Shown here piece by piece: positions 17,076 through 25,686 of a stretch of DNA of 56,431 nucleotides. The DNA comes from Alphaproteobacteria bacterium (GTDB lineage Bacteria > Pseudomonadota > Alphaproteobacteria > Micropepsales > Micropepsaceae), in assembly GCA_018971835.1 (NCBI GenBank), contig JAGWZW010000015.1:1-56431 (forward strand). Reading direction: 5' to 3'. The position numbers and the translations under genes are program-made. How positions within the stretch are numbered: position 1 is the stretch's first letter; each line of letters starts with the position of its first letter. The notes under the pieces are model-generated. The model saw nothing but the letters and a program-made list of their open reading frames with translations. It was not told where the DNA came from and made no database searches.

Positions 17076-19001
17076 TCAGCGGCCCTGCGCCACCACGTCG
17101 ACGAGTACGGGCTCCCCTCTCTTCACCAGCGCCACGGCCTGCCTGAACACGTCCGCCAATGCCTTCGGGTCCGTTACCGGTCCGAAACCTGCAACCCCCA
17201 TGCTCCTTGCCATTGCCGCATAGTCCACGATCGGCTGCGTGAGATCGTTGCCGATCCCGGTGCGATCGATGCCGCGGTTGCGGCGGTTGGCGATGCGCTG
17301 CAACGCCATGATTTCGTTGAAATACGCCCTGTTGTTGTGAATCACATAGAGGAATGGAATGCGATTGTGCGCGGCGGCCCACAGCACAGCCGGCGAAAAC
17401 ATGAAGTCGCCGTCGCCGCCCACGGCCACGGCGAGCCGGCCATGCCTGGCATGCGCGGCGGCTGCGCCCAGAGCCGCCCCGGGCAAATAGCCAAGCCCGT
17501 AGGCGCCGGCATCGCCGATATACTGGTAGTGACGATCGGCGGACCAGAGTTGTTGGGGCCAATAGCTCTGAAACACCGTACCGCTGACTAGCGCCCAGTC
17601 CTCATCCTTGATCTGAGCGTAGAGTTCCTGGCAAAGCCGCGGCACAGAGATCGGCTGCTCATCCCACCCCACGGCAGCGGCTTCGCGCGATGCCTGCAAT
17701 GCCGCCAGATGGGCCTGCGCCAAGCGCTGGCCGCGGGCCTCGAAGGCGGGCCGGCGGGTATTTGGTGTCAGCCGCCGAACGGCCTCGATCAGCGCTGGCA
17801 GCGTCGCTTCGGCATCGGCCTCGACGGCCATGTCCACGGCGGCGAAGTGCTGGTAATCGCCATAATTGGCCTTCATATACAGATCTTCAGAGGTGATCGA
17901 CAACGTCTTTACCGATTTCGGCAGCTGGCCGATGATCCCGTGAAAGTCTGTCATCTCCAGGCCTAGCACGAGATCGCCGTCCGCCACCGCTTCGCGCTGC
18001 CGCGCACTCTGGTTGAGCGGATGCCGCCACGGAAAGTTGAAGCGGGCATGAGAATCGACGACCGCGCATTGTAAGGCTTCGGCCAACTCGACCATCAGGG
18101 CCAGGCCCTTCGGCGTGCGTGCGGCGCGATCGGCGGCGATTACCGGGTTTTCCGCGGCAACCAGCAGCTTCGCTATCTCCGCTACGGCCCGATCGTCGCC
18201 GGACGGCGGCGTCGATTGCGGTAAAGAGGGGATCGGCGGCGCCTTGTCGCCCGGCAGCGGGTTTTCTTGCAATGTCATATCGACTTGCAGCACAACAGGG
18301 CCGGCCGGCGGCGTCGTAGCAAATTTGTACGCGCGGACGGCGGTGTTGCCGAAATCCTCAAGCGTCAGCGGCGTGTTGTCCCATTTGGTGAAATCGCGGA
18401 CGAGCGCCGGGCCATCAAAGACCGAATGATCCCAATCGACATAGATTCCGCGTTCTGCCGAATAGACACGCGCCCCTGCTAAACAAACGACCGGAACGCG
18501 GTCGGCCCATGCGTTGTAGAGCGCCATCGCCGCATGCTGCAGCCCAACCGCGGCGTGCACAAAGCAAGCCATCGGCTTGCCTTCGACCTTGGCATAGCCG
18601 TGGCAGAAGGCTACAGCCGTCTCTTCGTGATTGACGGCCGAAAAGGTCATCTTCGGTTCGGTCAGAAGGCCATAATTGACAAGGGATTCATGAAGTCCGC
18701 GGAAGGTATCGCCCGGGACGAACGCGACATGATCAATGCCGAGTTTGCGCAGCACATCGATCATGTAGTCGCTCCCGGCACTTGACAGCAGGCCGTGATC
18801 TTTGGGATGGGGCCCGAGCCCTTCGTCCAAACGAGAGGGGCGGAGCGGAGCCTTCGAGGTCCGCGCCGGCGCCGCGCCGCTGGCAATCAGCTTTGCCCCG
18901 ATGGGCGCGGCCACAGCCATCGCCCCGGCCGCCGTCGTGCCTTTGAGAAATTTTCGCCGGCCGCGATTGACCGCCAACGGCTTCGGCGTGCGGTTGTCCA
19001 T
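17076..19001 (-). CDS. Tat-exported thiamine-diphosphate enzyme (acetolactate synthase/benzoylformate decarboxylase-like)
   Basis: ThDP-dependent enzyme of the POX/AHAS/decarboxylase superfamily, 641 residues from ATG 18999-19001, which has a perfect AGGAGGAGG site; the frame extends further upstream without support. The N-terminus is a canonical Tat signal, GRRKFLKGTTAAGAMAVAAP (Arg pair about 15-16). Domains follow the family order: PYR domain with NHEETAVAFCHGYA (catalytic Glu about 126), middle domain, then PP domain with GGDGDFMF (about 528-535) and a distal NN (about 556-557) that bind Mg2+ and diphosphate. Folded, cofactor-loaded export through Tat would be logical, but a periplasmic member of this normally cytosolic family is unusual. 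It probably acts on a 2-oxo acid or an aldehyde/ketone; cytochrome c follows. Confidence 0.93.
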   Translation of the reverse strand: MDNRTPKPLAVNRGRRKFLKGTTAAGAMAVAAPIGAKLIASGAAPARTSKAPLRPSRLDEGLGPHPKDHGLLSSAGSDYMIDVLRKLGIDHVAFVPGDTFRGLHESLVNYGLLTEPKMTFSAVNHEETAVAFCHGYAKVEGKPMACFVHAAVGLQHAAMALYNAWADRVPVVCLAGARVYSAERGIYVDWDHSVFDGPALVRDFTKWDNTPLTLEDFGNTAVRAYKFATTPPAGPVVLQVDMTLQENPLPGDKAPPIPSLPQSTPPSGDDRAVAEIAKLLVAAENPVIAADRAARTPKGLALMVELAEALQCAVVDSHARFNFPWRHPLNQSARQREAVADGDLVLGLEMTDFHGIIGQLPKSVKTLSITSEDLYMKANYGDYQHFAAVDMAVEADAEATLPALIEAVRRLTPNTRRPAFEARGQRLAQAHLAALQASREAAAVGWDEQPISVPRLCQELYAQIKDEDWALVSGTVFQSYWPQQLWSADRHYQYIGDAGAYGLGYLPGAALGAAAAHARHGRLAVAVGGDGDFMFSPAVLWAAAHNRIPFLYVIHNNRAYFNEIMALQRIANRRNRGIDRTGIGNDLTQPIVDYAAMARSMGVAGFGPVTDPKALADVFRQAVALVKRGEPVLVDVVAQGR

Positions 19002-19062
19002 CACCCTCCTCCTGATTTTTGCGTGACTGGCCGTCTTCGTCCCGCGAGCGCCGGCCAATGCC

Positions 19063-20178
19063 CTAGAGCAGCCCGCCGTGCCCGGTCGCAGAGGCAACGT
19101 GAAACAGCCGTTCCGTGTTGCGATGGTATATTGCCGATCGCTGCGCTTCAGGAATATCCACGCTATTCATGAATGTGACCGCCGGCGCCATCTCTTCATA
19201 GGGATAGTCGATGGCCCACAGGATGCGTTCCGCTCCCAATACCTCGATAGTGTAGCGCAACGCCGGCCCATGCTCGACACCGCTGGTCGTAATATGAAAA
19301 TTGCGCTTCATCACCTCGGACGGCGGCAGTTTTGACGGATAGGCACTGGCTCGCTTCTTGTACCAATTGTCGCTGCGCCAGAGATGAAATGGTATATTTT
19401 CACCCATATGACCAAGCACGATCTGCAGCTTCGGAAACCGGTCGAACACGCCGCTTAATATGAGGCGCATCGCATGCGTGCCGGTTTCCGCCTGGAAGCC
19501 CCAGATTGCCGCCCGCATACGGTAATCGCGGAACGGCGCCGCCATGCCATCCGATGGACACCGGGGATGAAGGTAGATCGGGCGCCCCAAGGCTTCCGCC
19601 GCCTCCAGGATCGGCCAGAATTTCGCTTCGTCGAGATATTCGTTGCCGGTGTGTGAATTGACGATGAAGCCGTTCAGCTTCAGCTTATGGATCGCCCGCT
19701 CCATTTCCTTGGCGGCGCGGCGCGGATCCTGGGGCGCGAAGCTCGCCAGCCCACCAAACCTCGACGGATTTGCCGTAACCACATCGGCCAACCGGTCATT
19801 GGCAAGTGCGGCGAGCGCGACAGCTGTTTCGATTTCGAAAATCTGTACGCCGGGCGAGGTGAGAGACAACAGTTGCATGTCAATGCCGAGGCTGTCCATT
19901 TCGGCAAGCCGGCGTTCAGTATCAAGGAGATTGATCGGTATTGGTCCTGTCCCATGGCCGAGCAGTCGCACATTCTCGACATCGAGGTTGTTCCAGTCAC
20001 CCTCGCTGACAGCCGCCAGCGCCTTGAAGTGCTCCGGAATCGACCAGGCTTCCTCGACGGCAATCCGCCGCATTCGTGCCCCGTTGGCGGACGCGCTCGC
20101 CCTGGCGGCGGACGGAACCAGCGCGGCGGACGCCAGCGCGCCGCTTGCGGAAAGCAGGCTTCTGCGCGTGACGGCCAT
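19063..20178 (-). CDS. Tat-exported amidohydrolase of the aromatic-acid decarboxylase type (Amidohydro_2)
   Basis: Metal-dependent TIM-barrel enzyme of 371 residues. The N-terminus TRRSLLSASGALASAAL is a twin-arginine-type signal, cleaved probably near ARA-SA. The mature chain opens with RIAVEEAW (Glu42-43), like the EExx opening of gamma-resorcylate, 2,3-dihydroxybenzoate and 5-carboxyvanillate decarboxylases. Other ligand or catalytic positions are His176 (NSHTG), His204 (IYLHP), His257 (LGHMGE) and Asp324 (AIDYPYE). It lies 61 bp before the ThDP enzyme gene and 62 bp after the TonB receptor gene on the same strand. It could decarboxylate, hydrate or hydrolyse an aromatic or lactone substrate. 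Family members are usually cytosolic, so the signal is notable. Confidence 0.9.
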   Translation of the reverse strand: MAVTRRSLLSASGALASAALVPSAARASASANGARMRRIAVEEAWSIPEHFKALAAVSEGDWNNLDVENVRLLGHGTGPIPINLLDTERRLAEMDSLGIDMQLLSLTSPGVQIFEIETAVALAALANDRLADVVTANPSRFGGLASFAPQDPRRAAKEMERAIHKLKLNGFIVNSHTGNEYLDEAKFWPILEAAEALGRPIYLHPRCPSDGMAAPFRDYRMRAAIWGFQAETGTHAMRLILSGVFDRFPKLQIVLGHMGENIPFHLWRSDNWYKKRASAYPSKLPPSEVMKRNFHITTSGVEHGPALRYTIEVLGAERILWAIDYPYEEMAPAVTFMNSVDIPEAQRSAIYHRNTERLFHVASATGHGGLL

Positions 20179-20240
20179 GACGCATCCTCCCTGCCTTTAA
20201 GCGAACCTTCCCTTGCTGTCAGTCAGCGTCGGCCGCCTGC

Positions 20241-22625
20241 TCAGAAGTTGCGCCGTAGTGACAGTAACCACTCGCGCGGACGCGCCGGCTGGATCGAGAC
20301 ATAGTCGGTACTGGCGTGGCTGTCGTCGATCGTCAGGGCATAATACTTGTCCGTGAGATTGGTGACCTCGAGCGCCAGCTCCCAATTGTCATCCGTTGTG
20401 CGATAGGTAAGCCGCCCGTTCGCTGTCAGATAGGGCGAGATGCGGTTGGTCGGCGCATTGGTCGGATTGCCGTATACGGCGCTCTCGTAATCGAGATCCA
20501 GGCGCGGCACCAGCGCACCGACATTGTCACCCAGGTTAAGGGCATACTGCACGCCGAAGCTCGCCTTCCACTCCGGCGTATAGGGCGGCACCATGCCCTT
20601 CTGCACGCCGCGCACGCCGGGGATGCCGACATCCGGCGAAATCGTCGTGTATTGGAAATGCAGATAGCTCAGGCTGCCATCAAGCTCGAGCCCTTGTGCA
20701 GGCAGGGCGCTCACCTCCAGCTCCGCACCGTCGACATGCGCGTTTCCGCCATTGAGTGGCGCAAAGCACGGGAATGTCGGCGACGGCGAATATTGCGGGC
20801 ACGAGAACACCGTCAGCTGGATGTTGTCGTAATTGTTGTAGAACGCCGCCAGGTTCACGCGCGCCCGGTGATCCCAGAATTCCGTCTTGGCGCCGACCTC
20901 GTATGCCGTCAGGGTCTCGGGGTTGAAAGGCACCACCTGCCGCGGGATAAACGGCCGAGGGTTGATGCCGCCGCCTTTGAAGCCCGTCGACACCTGGGCG
21001 TAGGTCATTATGCTGTCGGTCCAGGCGTAGTCCACCGCGAAGCGGTAATCGAGCCGCGAATGCTTGAAGTGGCCGGTGACGCCGTTAAGACCGCCGACCA
21101 CCGGCGCCGGCCCGCTAAAGTCCGGGGCCAAACGCGAGAAGGTGTAGCTCTTCTTGTCGCTTGAATAGCGCATCCCGGCGTCGAGCGTGAGCTTCGATGT
21201 CGGATGCAACGATGCGTTCAGGAAGCCCGCCAGGCTTTCCGCCGGCACCGGATCGTTGGACAGGAAATCGAGATTGGAATAGCTGATATCGATGCGCCCT
21301 GATTGCTTGCTGTTAGCGCTGTAATAGAATGCGCCAACAGTGAACTCCAGAAGGCCATTCCAGAGCGAATCGTTCACGCGTACTTCCTGCGTGAACTGGT
21401 GATGCGTCACCGTATGGACTTGCAGGATGGAGCTGACCGGCGCGCCGTCTGCAATATCGCCGAATTCTCCGTTGTATCGCCGATACGCCGTGATCGATGT
21501 CAGCTGCAGATTGTCGGTGAGGTTGTACTGGATATCTGCGGACACGCCCCATTGGCGCATTTTGCTGACGGCGGGTGCCGTGTACGGGCCATAAGCCGTT
21601 GAGAAATCCGTCGAGTTTGCATAAGTCGTGTATTTGTTACCGGTGATAAACCACGGACCAAACGGAACGCCGTTATAGGCTGGGATGGTGTTCGGATAGT
21701 ATGCATTCACCAACACCGCCGGCTCCACCTCGGAGTTATCGTCGTCGATATCGGCAGCCAAATTGACGTCCAGGCGATCGTTTGGGTGATAGCGCAGGGC
21801 AATGCGCCCGGCCGTATAATTGACGCCTCCGGCCTTGCCCAACTCGCAATTGGCGGTATGCACAAGCGTCGGGAGGTTGTTCGGGATCGTTCCCAGCCCC
21901 GGCACACCAGTCACGATCGGGCCGGGATGCGCGCATTTGTAATCGAGCATTGTGACATAGCCGTCCTGATGCCGGGACGCTATCGAGATGCGCGCGAACA
22001 ACTTGTCAGGGACGACCGTGAAATCGGCAGCGCCCTTGCCTTGGATAAGGTTGTCCGAGCCATAGGTTCCTTCGACATAACCTCCGCCATTTCCGTCCGG
22101 CTTCTTCGAGTAGAGCTTGATGGCGCCGCCGATAGAGTTCTTTCCGGCGAGCGTGCCCTGCGGCCCGCGCAAAATTTCCACCCGATCCAGGTCGAGCAGG
22201 TTGAATTCCGCCCCGCTGGCCGTGCCGAAATAGACGTCGTCAATGTAAATGCCGACGCCCGGCTCCATGGCGAAATTGAAGTCGCCCTGCCCGACGCCGC
22301 GGATATAGGCGACGAGCGTATTTCCCTCGGACGAACCAGCTGGCCGCAGGCTTACATTGGGCGCCTGTGCTGCCACCTGCGTGATGTTCGTCTGGCCGCG
22401 CGCCTGCAACATGCGGGCATCTACCGCCGTGATAGCGATTGGCGTGTTTTGCAGGCTTTCCTTGCGGAACTCCGCGGTTACCGTGACCGTTTCGATGCGG
22501 TCGCCTGATGGCGGTGTCGCGGCCTGTGCCAGCACCTGCGTCGCGCAAATCATTGACGCCGTGACAGCAAGAGAAGCTACGAAGCGTGCACGCGCCACAC
22601 TGCGGCGGCGATCCTTCCCGGACAT
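20241..22625 (-). CDS. TonB-dependent outer-membrane receptor
   Basis: Active-transport barrel of 794 residues; the start at 22625 (MSGKDRRRSVARAR) gives a proper signal peptide ending in VLAQA and a purine-rich GGGAGGGGGG site. A TonB box-like IETVTVTAEFRKE follows the signal. The plug domain has EILRGPQGTLAGKNSIGGAIK, and the C-terminal barrel strand ends in WLLSLRRNF with terminal Phe. It belongs to the FecA/Fyu-like group expanded in sphingomonads and related alphaproteobacteria, often linked to uptake of aromatics or oligomers. As first gene of the operon with three exported enzymes and a cytochrome c, it probably brings the pathway substrate into the periplasm. Confidence 0.94.
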   Translation of the reverse strand: MSGKDRRRSVARARFVASLAVTASMICATQVLAQAATPPSGDRIETVTVTAEFRKESLQNTPIAITAVDARMLQARGQTNITQVAAQAPNVSLRPAGSSEGNTLVAYIRGVGQGDFNFAMEPGVGIYIDDVYFGTASGAEFNLLDLDRVEILRGPQGTLAGKNSIGGAIKLYSKKPDGNGGGYVEGTYGSDNLIQGKGAADFTVVPDKLFARISIASRHQDGYVTMLDYKCAHPGPIVTGVPGLGTIPNNLPTLVHTANCELGKAGGVNYTAGRIALRYHPNDRLDVNLAADIDDDNSEVEPAVLVNAYYPNTIPAYNGVPFGPWFITGNKYTTYANSTDFSTAYGPYTAPAVSKMRQWGVSADIQYNLTDNLQLTSITAYRRYNGEFGDIADGAPVSSILQVHTVTHHQFTQEVRVNDSLWNGLLEFTVGAFYYSANSKQSGRIDISYSNLDFLSNDPVPAESLAGFLNASLHPTSKLTLDAGMRYSSDKKSYTFSRLAPDFSGPAPVVGGLNGVTGHFKHSRLDYRFAVDYAWTDSIMTYAQVSTGFKGGGINPRPFIPRQVVPFNPETLTAYEVGAKTEFWDHRARVNLAAFYNNYDNIQLTVFSCPQYSPSPTFPCFAPLNGGNAHVDGAELEVSALPAQGLELDGSLSYLHFQYTTISPDVGIPGVRGVQKGMVPPYTPEWKASFGVQYALNLGDNVGALVPRLDLDYESAVYGNPTNAPTNRISPYLTANGRLTYRTTDDNWELALEVTNLTDKYYALTIDDSHASTDYVSIQPARPREWLLSLRRNF

Positions 22626-23128
22626 GCCCCCCTCCCTCTCTTTTGTTGCCAGTGTCTCTTGCTCGTTGATACTTTGATGATTAATCACTGACATTTGGGA
22701 GGGTACTTGTTTATCTCCACACGTCAAGCAAATTTCGATATCCCAAATAACAATTCCGAAATACGGAATGCACAATATGCTCGTGTTTGCGGCACGCTGA
22801 CCTGTGTCGAGCGGAGTCACAGCCAATGACCGCTTCATCAATATGGGTTTGCCGATCGTCGGCACAAGCGCGGCGTTTGTTGCGGCGTGCCGCGATTGCC
22901 AGCGTCGCTTGGCGCTGTGCGGCTCTGCCGGTCGGCGGCGGCGGTCGCATCAACTTGCGAAGGGTGCCGGAACTGCCCGGTTCTCGCGCGATACATCGCG
23001 CCGGTCATGCGTTCAAACGCTTGCCACCGCAGAAGCTCAGCGCATGCGTCGCACACTATTGACTTGGTTGGCCACGTCCTGCATGCAAACATCAGTTTTC
23101 CGCTCGGCAGCCCTCGGCGCAGGGAACT
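22626..23128. promoter_or_regulatory. 503-bp divergent control region between TonB receptor and MFS symporter
   Basis: No protein-like frame is present. The left 150 bp is AT-rich and holds the palindrome at 22753-22769; the right part is GC-rich. Both divergent units (receptor operon, symporter) must be transcribed from here. Confidence 0.55.
22753..22769. promoter_or_regulatory. candidate IclR-family operator palindrome
   Basis: ATTCCG-AAATA-CGGAAT is a perfect palindrome with 6-bp arms and a 5-bp spacer. It lies 127 bp upstream of the TonB receptor start and 359 bp upstream of the symporter. Its form (TTCCG / CGGAA arms) is like sites bound by IclR-family regulators, and an IclR gene lies next to the symporter. 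Assignment to that regulator is inference. Confidence 0.5.
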
Positions 23129-24478
23129 ATGACCAAAATTCTCGATGTTGACGAACTGGTGAACAGCCAGAAGCTCGGCCCACTGACGTTCAGGCTTCTC
23201 GTGCTGTCGTTCCTTGCGATGATGGCCGATGGTTATGACATTCTGGCGCTGGCTTATGCGGCACCGGACATCATGCGCCAATGGCATGTGGGCCGGGCCG
23301 CATTTGGTGGCGTGTTTTCCGCCGGGCTGCTCGGTATCTTGATTGGAGCGCCGCTGTTGGGCCACCTCGGCGACCGGTTCGGACGCAAGAGCATGATTGT
23401 TGCCGGCTCCATTATCTACGGTGTCGGCACGCTCGGGATCGTTGTTGCCGGCTCTTTGAGCGTGCTCACGGCGCTGCGTTTCCTTGCCGGGGTTGGCATC
23501 GGCGGCGTGATGCCAAGCACCGTCGCTCTCAATGCCGAGTTTGCGCCGCGGCGCTGGCGCGCAACGCTGATCATTCTGATGTTTACCGGCATTACACTTG
23601 GCGGTGCACTTCCCGGCTGGTTTGCGACGAACCTGATACCGCTCTACGGCTGGAAGGTGCTATTCGCAATTGGCGGCGCGGCGCCGCTGGCGATCGGGTT
23701 CTTGCTGGCAGCCCTATTGCCGGAATCGATCAAATTCCTGGCTCAGGTTCCAAGGCGGCGGGAAAAACTGGCCGCCGTGTTGCGGCAGTTCAATCCACCG
23801 GTCCTGCTGAGCGAGGCCACGCAGATCCGCGCCGGGACCGAGACCGTCGCGAGCGCCTCGGCCGCCAACCTGTTTGCCGGGACGCTGGCTGCCGTCACAC
23901 CGTTGTTGTGGCTGCTGTTCGCGACGAACTTGATGGCAACCTATTTCCTCAATAGCTGGATGCCCACCCTCTTTGGACTTTCAGGTGTTACTGCCGGCCA
24001 GTCCGCCCAAGCGCTGTCGGTCTTCCAGATCGGTGGCACGCTAGGCGGTATCGTCGTCAGCGTGCTCCTGGATCGCTTCGGGATGATCCCCATCATCGCC
24101 CTGTTTGTACTGGCTGGCCCCGCGGTGCTTGCCTTGGGAACCGCGGGCGATAGCGTATCCGGTCTGATGAGCGCAGCCGGCGCCGCGGGATTTTGCATTC
24201 TGGGGCTCCAGTTCGGGTTGAATGCGATATCGGGAATCATCTACCCGACGTCTATCAGGGCAAAAGGCTCGGGATGGGCGTTTGCTATTGGGCGCTTTGG
24301 ATCGATCATCGGCCCTGTCGCGGGCGGATTCCTGCTGTCGCTGCATTTGTCGTTGCGACAGTTGCTGTTCGCTCCGGCCGTGTTTCTTGCCACCGGCGCG
24401 GTCGCCGCCGTCGCCATGCTGGTGTTGTGCCGCAAGCACCTGGGCCACCTCCGCCTCGATGAATTTCCCTTGGCGTGA
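23129..24478 (+). CDS. MFS aromatic acid:H+ symporter (AAHS family)
   Basis: Twelve-segment major facilitator transporter of 449 residues. TM1 has MMADGYDILALAYAAP, with the DGYD (34-37) signature of the AAHS family (PcaK, BenK and relatives). The loop 2-3 motif is GHLGDRFGRKS, and TM11 has YPTSIRAKGSGWAFAIGRFG. It should import an aromatic carboxylate across the inner membrane with protons. It is divergent from the periplasmic enzyme operon and followed 244 bp later by the IclR regulator. It is therefore the likely entry step for the product made outside the cytoplasm. Confidence 0.93.
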   Translation: MTKILDVDELVNSQKLGPLTFRLLVLSFLAMMADGYDILALAYAAPDIMRQWHVGRAAFGGVFSAGLLGILIGAPLLGHLGDRFGRKSMIVAGSIIYGVGTLGIVVAGSLSVLTALRFLAGVGIGGVMPSTVALNAEFAPRRWRATLIILMFTGITLGGALPGWFATNLIPLYGWKVLFAIGGAAPLAIGFLLAALLPESIKFLAQVPRRREKLAAVLRQFNPPVLLSEATQIRAGTETVASASAANLFAGTLAAVTPLLWLLFATNLMATYFLNSWMPTLFGLSGVTAGQSAQALSVFQIGGTLGGIVVSVLLDRFGMIPIIALFVLAGPAVLALGTAGDSVSGLMSAAGAAGFCILGLQFGLNAISGIIYPTSIRAKGSGWAFAIGRFGSIIGPVAGGFLLSLHLSLRQLLFAPAVFLATGAVAAVAMLVLCRKHLGHLRLDEFPLA

Positions 24479-24722
24479 GCGCGGCGCCACAGGCTTGTTG
24501 CGCCTCCAACGGTCGCCGGCGCACCTGGCCCAAATCAGAGATTGATTCCACATTAGGGGTGCCGCAAAACTGTGACCGGCAGATTTCCATCAACAGTCGG
24601 GCTGTATGGAGACGCGCTTCGCGCTGACCGCCTTGGCCGGAGCGTCGAGCGCCCACAGCATCGCGCACCGGAGTTTCTCAACCGGCTGCCGGCGGCACGC
24701 AACCTGTGAACGGAACATTTTG

Positions 24723-25547
24723 ATGGCCGCAAGAAAAGCAGCAGGAAAATCGCCAGGCAACAGGGCCAGGACTGCCAGGGAAAGCGGATCCGGGGCGCGG
24801 ACAGTCTTGCTCCTCAGGCAGATTGCCGACATGACCGGTGAGTTCACGCTCTCCAAATTGGCACAAGGCGCCGGGTTACCGCCCAGCAGCGTCCATCGCA
24901 TGCTGCAGCCGCTGCTCAATGCCGGCCTGGTTGCAAGATCCGAGGGCTCGTCCTATCGCGCGGGACAGGAGTATTACAGGCTCGCGGCTGCCGTGCTTCG
25001 CCAAATCGACAGTGAAATCAACGCCTCTGCATTCCTCAACCCTTTATGGAACAAATGGCAGGAGACCGCCGTCTTCTGCATGTACCGCCCTGCCCAACGA
25101 ATCGGAATCGTCACCGAAATCATCCAGTCCCCCCACTCGCTGCGGCACGTCATCGAACCGTTTGAGGCCATTCCCCTGATCCGGGGTTCCCTGGGAAGGG
25201 CGATATTGGCCTATTTGGACCTGGGACTGGTAAAGGCCCTTCGAAATGACACGCCCAAGGGGCGCATCACCGGCGCCCCGGCTCCGGCATTGAAGGATCT
25301 GCTGCGCGAGTTGGAACTGGTGCGCCGGCGTGGCATCGCGATCTATCGCAACCAGGATGCCGACCTGGCCGGTGTTGCCGCACCGGTGTTTCGATCCGGC
25401 AACGTCATCGTCGGTTCAATCGGCATCACCATGCCCACGCACCGTTACGATCGCCTCAATGCCAACGCGCTGCAAAAGGACGTCATAGCCGCGAGCCGGC
25501 AATTGGCCGAGACGCTCGGTCATCCAGATGGCAACTCTAAGAGGTAA
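24723..25547 (+). CDS. IclR-family transcriptional regulator
   Basis: Regulator of 274 residues from ATG 24723; an upstream ATG at 24606 adds 39 unlikely residues. N-terminal winged helix: VLLLRQIADMTGEFTLSKLAQGAGLPPSSVHRMLQPLLNAGLV (about 28-70), then the inter-domain helix. The effector domain has RGSLGRAILAYL and the typical GVAAPVF...GNVIVGSIGIT near the C-terminus. A Lys/Arg/Ala-rich tail of about 25 residues precedes the helix-turn-helix. It probably controls the symporter and the divergent operon through the palindrome at 22753, with an aromatic acid as ligand. It converges on the second TonB receptor gene. Confidence 0.92.
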   Translation: MAARKAAGKSPGNRARTARESGSGARTVLLLRQIADMTGEFTLSKLAQGAGLPPSSVHRMLQPLLNAGLVARSEGSSYRAGQEYYRLAAAVLRQIDSEINASAFLNPLWNKWQETAVFCMYRPAQRIGIVTEIIQSPHSLRHVIEPFEAIPLIRGSLGRAILAYLDLGLVKALRNDTPKGRITGAPAPALKDLLRELELVRRRGIAIYRNQDADLAGVAAPVFRSGNVIVGSIGITMPTHRYDRLNANALQKDVIAASRQLAETLGHPDGNSKR

Positions 25548-25686
25548 AGTCTTTCCGCAAACCGGCGGGGCGGACAGAATGCGCCCCCACGGATCACCTT
25601 TGCGTGCGACTTTACATGCGACACAGCGACGACCGTCATACGGAACTGGCTGTGTTCCGATTCACGCATTGCCCGTCGTCCGGCCT

